Shown here: positions 61,557 to 64,000 of the stretch, in pieces | Numbering within the stretch: position 1 is the stretch's first letter | Layout of the letters: every line of letters begins with the position of its first letter | Assembly: GCA_900323505.1 (NCBI GenBank) | Contig: OOIN01000013.1 | Coordinates: 1 to 64,000 of the forward strand | Reading direction: 5' to 3' | Length of the DNA stretch: 64,000 bases | From: Ustilago trichophora | Lineage: Eukaryota > Basidiomycota > Ustilaginomycetes > Ustilaginales > Ustilaginaceae | Translations under genes and position numbers: made by a program | Notes under the pieces: model-generated | The model's input: only the letters and a program-made list of their open reading frames with translations | What the model was told of the DNA's origin: nothing | Database searches by the model: none

Positions 61557-64000
61557 CTAATCCCTAAGCTCGTCTTCCCCGGCGATGATTGCCTGCAACT
61601 CTTCAGTTGGAGTTCGAACGACTGGAGTAGATGGTTCAGTGTCTTCGACAATGTTGATAGAAGTGGTGGAAGGATAATATCTCTTTAGTCGATCGAGATG
61701 CACCCGTTCTTCCTTTCCGTCGATGATGCTCTTGATCAAGAAAGTTTTGCGCTTCTTCGACATCACCATGAACGGACCAACCCACCTCGGTGCAAGCTTC
61801 GCACGAGTGGAGTATGTTGACTCATAGAGAGTTTGATGCCGAAGTACGAGATCCCCAAGTTCGATACTTGCACCCAAAGCCCTAGGTTTGCTCTTGTCGG
61901 ACCTAATCGCTTGTGCTGTCTCCAAAGTTGACAAGGCTTCTACCCGGCGTACGTCGATGAAAGCTCGTTGCATTTGCACATCACTCAACGTTGGAGTGCC
62001 AGTGGCTGCGGGAACACGATCAGCCATAACGTAGCCGAAGAGTAGCTCCGTTGGGGAGAGATTGGAGAAGTCGTTTATAGGATGGCGATTGAGCTCTCGC
62101 GTGGCTGATGAGAGGTGTTCGGTCCATGGGAAAGCAAGCGACGTCGTTACAGCATTCTCCATGGCGGCAGCGCAGAGACGTCGAAGAGTTTGCAGGATTA
62201 AGCCGTTATTTCGCTCGACAAGACCGTTGACCCAAGGTGCATAGGCGGGTGTGATATGTTGATCAACACCGTGCTCGGTCAGGAAATCGTAAACTTCTGC
62301 GCAGTCGAAGTGGCTCCCACCGTCTGTAATGATGGTAGACGGTAGGGTAGAGAGAGTGTTGTGGAGTGTTTGAAGACTCGCGACAACATCGACTCCACGA
62401 GCCTGTGACAAAGGAAACATCCACAAGTAGCGCGAGAAATAGTCAACGATGACCAAGAGCTTTGACTTGCCATGTGAATTCGGTAGAGAGACGAAGTCCA
62501 TAGCCCAGGTTTCCATGGGAGCTGCAACAACGATAGGATCCACTTGCGATCGATGATGCGGACCATAGAGTTGACAGGCCTGACACGTCCTGAGGACCTC
62601 TTTGGCATCGGCGTACAGCTTTGGCCAGGTAACCATCTCTTGTATCCTGAGCTTTTTTACCAACATGTTGACCCCGGCGTGTCCAAGTTGATGTACTTGC
62701 GCGAGCTTGTGTATACCTTGTGAGCGTGGCAACACATCGAGTAAGAGACCATCCTGTTCGTAGACAAGCTTGCTGTCCACCAACCGATATCTTTTTAGTC
62801 GTCGCAGCTTGTCTCGTTGTGCTTGAGTACTGGGCATTTCAAGCAGAAGCAAGAATCGGAGGATAGGTTCCAGCTCGTCTCCTTCGAACCGTTGCAAGAG
62901 AGGGCCAGCTTCCTTATCGATGACCAGGTAACGATTCACAATATCTTGGGTAGAAGGTTGTGGTTCGTAAGCGAGAGGGGAGCTTGCCTCGTTGAAGGAA
63001 GCAGGTTGATCATGGCTGACGTTATAAGCAGGGAGGTACGACTCGCAGACCATGAGGTCTCTGTCATCTGGGAGGACGGGGACAAGAGGCTCGTCGTCAT
63101 CCGGTGCTACTGGCCGATGTGAGAGACCGTGTGCCAGTTGGTGACGTCAACCAGCACAGTGTTCAACTTTGATGATATTATGAGCCAACAGTTGCTCTCG
63201 CCAACAAGCATGGGCAACTGGCATCTTGTCGTTGCGCAAGATATCTCGTAGTGCAATACAATCGGTTACCAAGATGATAGGTTGTCCGAAAGTAAAGGCT
63301 GAGAATCGACAGAGCGCGAACTTTGCAGCAACCAGTTCTCCGAGATGAGCAGAGTATCGTGATTCGGCGTCAGTGCATTTCTTGGAAGCGTAGGAAATAG
63401 GGAAAACGACTTTCTTGAGGGTGACGCCAGGGGACGGGATGACTTCGGGATCGTTGAGCAAGTTCCATCGACCATCAGGACCTTTCTGCATGACGTGCTC
63501 TTGAAGCAATGCGGCACCGATGCCTTCAGAGCTCCAATCAGAATGAACAATAAATGGTCTATCCCAACGTGGCTCCTTGAGAACACGACTGTTGACAAGC
63601 GCATTTTTTACTCGTAGGAAAGCCGCGGTGTGGTCTGGCGTCCAAGCTTCAACTAGTCCAGCATCATAATCTACGATGCCGACAGTGAGCGAGTCGAGCG
63701 GTGCGAAGACCTTAGCGAAGTCTGGGACTTTGGAGCGCAAATAGGAGCACACTCCTCGGAAAGTCATAAGCTCGCGAACCGTCTTGGGAACCGGCCAGTT
63801 GAGGATGGCTTTGAGACGAGAAGGATCTGCACGGATACCGTCAAGTCCAATCAATTGTCCACAGAAAGTGATGTTCTCGTGCAGGAACTGACACTTCTGT
63901 ACCGAAAGAGTGAAACCGGTGTCAATGGCGCGGTCTAAGAAGGCTCGAAGCCAGCAGAAGTAGGAATCGAAGTCTTGATGACCCGTAGCCACGTCGTCCA
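61557..64000 (-). mobile_element. Ty3/gypsy retrotransposon pol, partial: reverse transcriptase end, RNase H, integrase; one in-frame stop
   Basis: The window edge cuts the reverse transcriptase just at its catalytic DD (DDVATGHQDFDSY). The connection domain follows (CQFLHENITFCGQLIGLDG, then LRSKVPDFAKVFAPL), then RNase H (FIVHSDWSSEGIGAALLQ, YSAHLGELVAAKFAL, LVTDCIALRDIL). After a TGA at 63147 the same frame continues into integrase: an HHCC region (HQLGHAG, then CQACQL), the DDE triad (AMDFVSL, ITDGGSHF, NGLVERNNG) and a C-terminal chromatin-binding-type region (LAPRWVGPFMV, VHLDRLKRYYP). The order RT-RNase H-integrase defines Ty3/gypsy. No indel is seen in 2.4 kb. The stop makes this copy non-autonomous unless it is a read error. 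Confidence 0.93.

Overview
The window starts at a chromosome end: 167 bp of CCCTAA repeat (the C-rich strand of a TTAGGG telomere). It then carries about 50 kb of closely packed eukaryotic genes and ends in about 12 kb of retrotransposon sequence. A basidiomycete fungus, most likely a smut (Ustilaginomycotina), is suggested by the telomere type, a mostly intron-poor gene set, short introns with GTAAGT-like donors and CTGAC-like branch sites, a cytochrome-b5-fused sphingolipid desaturase, an UNC93-like transporter and an HsbA-like secreted protein. The species is inferred, not proven.

Layout. 1-10 kb: telomere, Rho2-type GTPase, proteasome subunit RPN9, a giant amidohydrolase-methyltransferase fusion, a small conserved protein and a cytochrome b5-sphingolipid desaturase. 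10-21 kb: SEC12 (Sar1 exchange factor), SET2 (H3K36 methyltransferase), PAN3 (deadenylase subunit) and an alpha/beta-hydrolase. 21-34 kb: a twin-CX9C mitochondrial protein, an UNC93-like transporter, a conserved fungal unknown, an HSL-type esterase, an HsbA-like secreted protein, a small membrane protein and a short-chain dehydrogenase. 34-51 kb: mitochondrial RNA polymerase RPO41, a TauD-type dioxygenase, GAPDH, a DHA1 multidrug transporter and a class 3 lipase. 51-64 kb: a non-LTR (LINE) ORF2, the 3' part of a SUMO-protease gene, a zinc-knuckle ORF1 and a Ty3/gypsy pol, all on the minus strand except the SUMO-protease piece.

Genes do not form an obvious pathway cluster. They are mainly core cellular functions (protein degradation, secretion, chromatin, mRNA decay, mitochondrial transcription, glycolysis) mixed with transporters, hydrolases and oxidoreductases.

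A strong feature is frame breakage. Nearly all single-copy genes between 10 and 51 kb, including essential ones, read through only if single bases are taken as missing. In GAPDH all six shifts can be explained as one lost base, mostly in short homopolymers. This points to sequencing or consensus error, not to decay. The transposon ORFs show the opposite pattern: long uninterrupted frame broken almost only by in-frame stops of transition type. CDS spans below are therefore gene extents that bridge these shifts.
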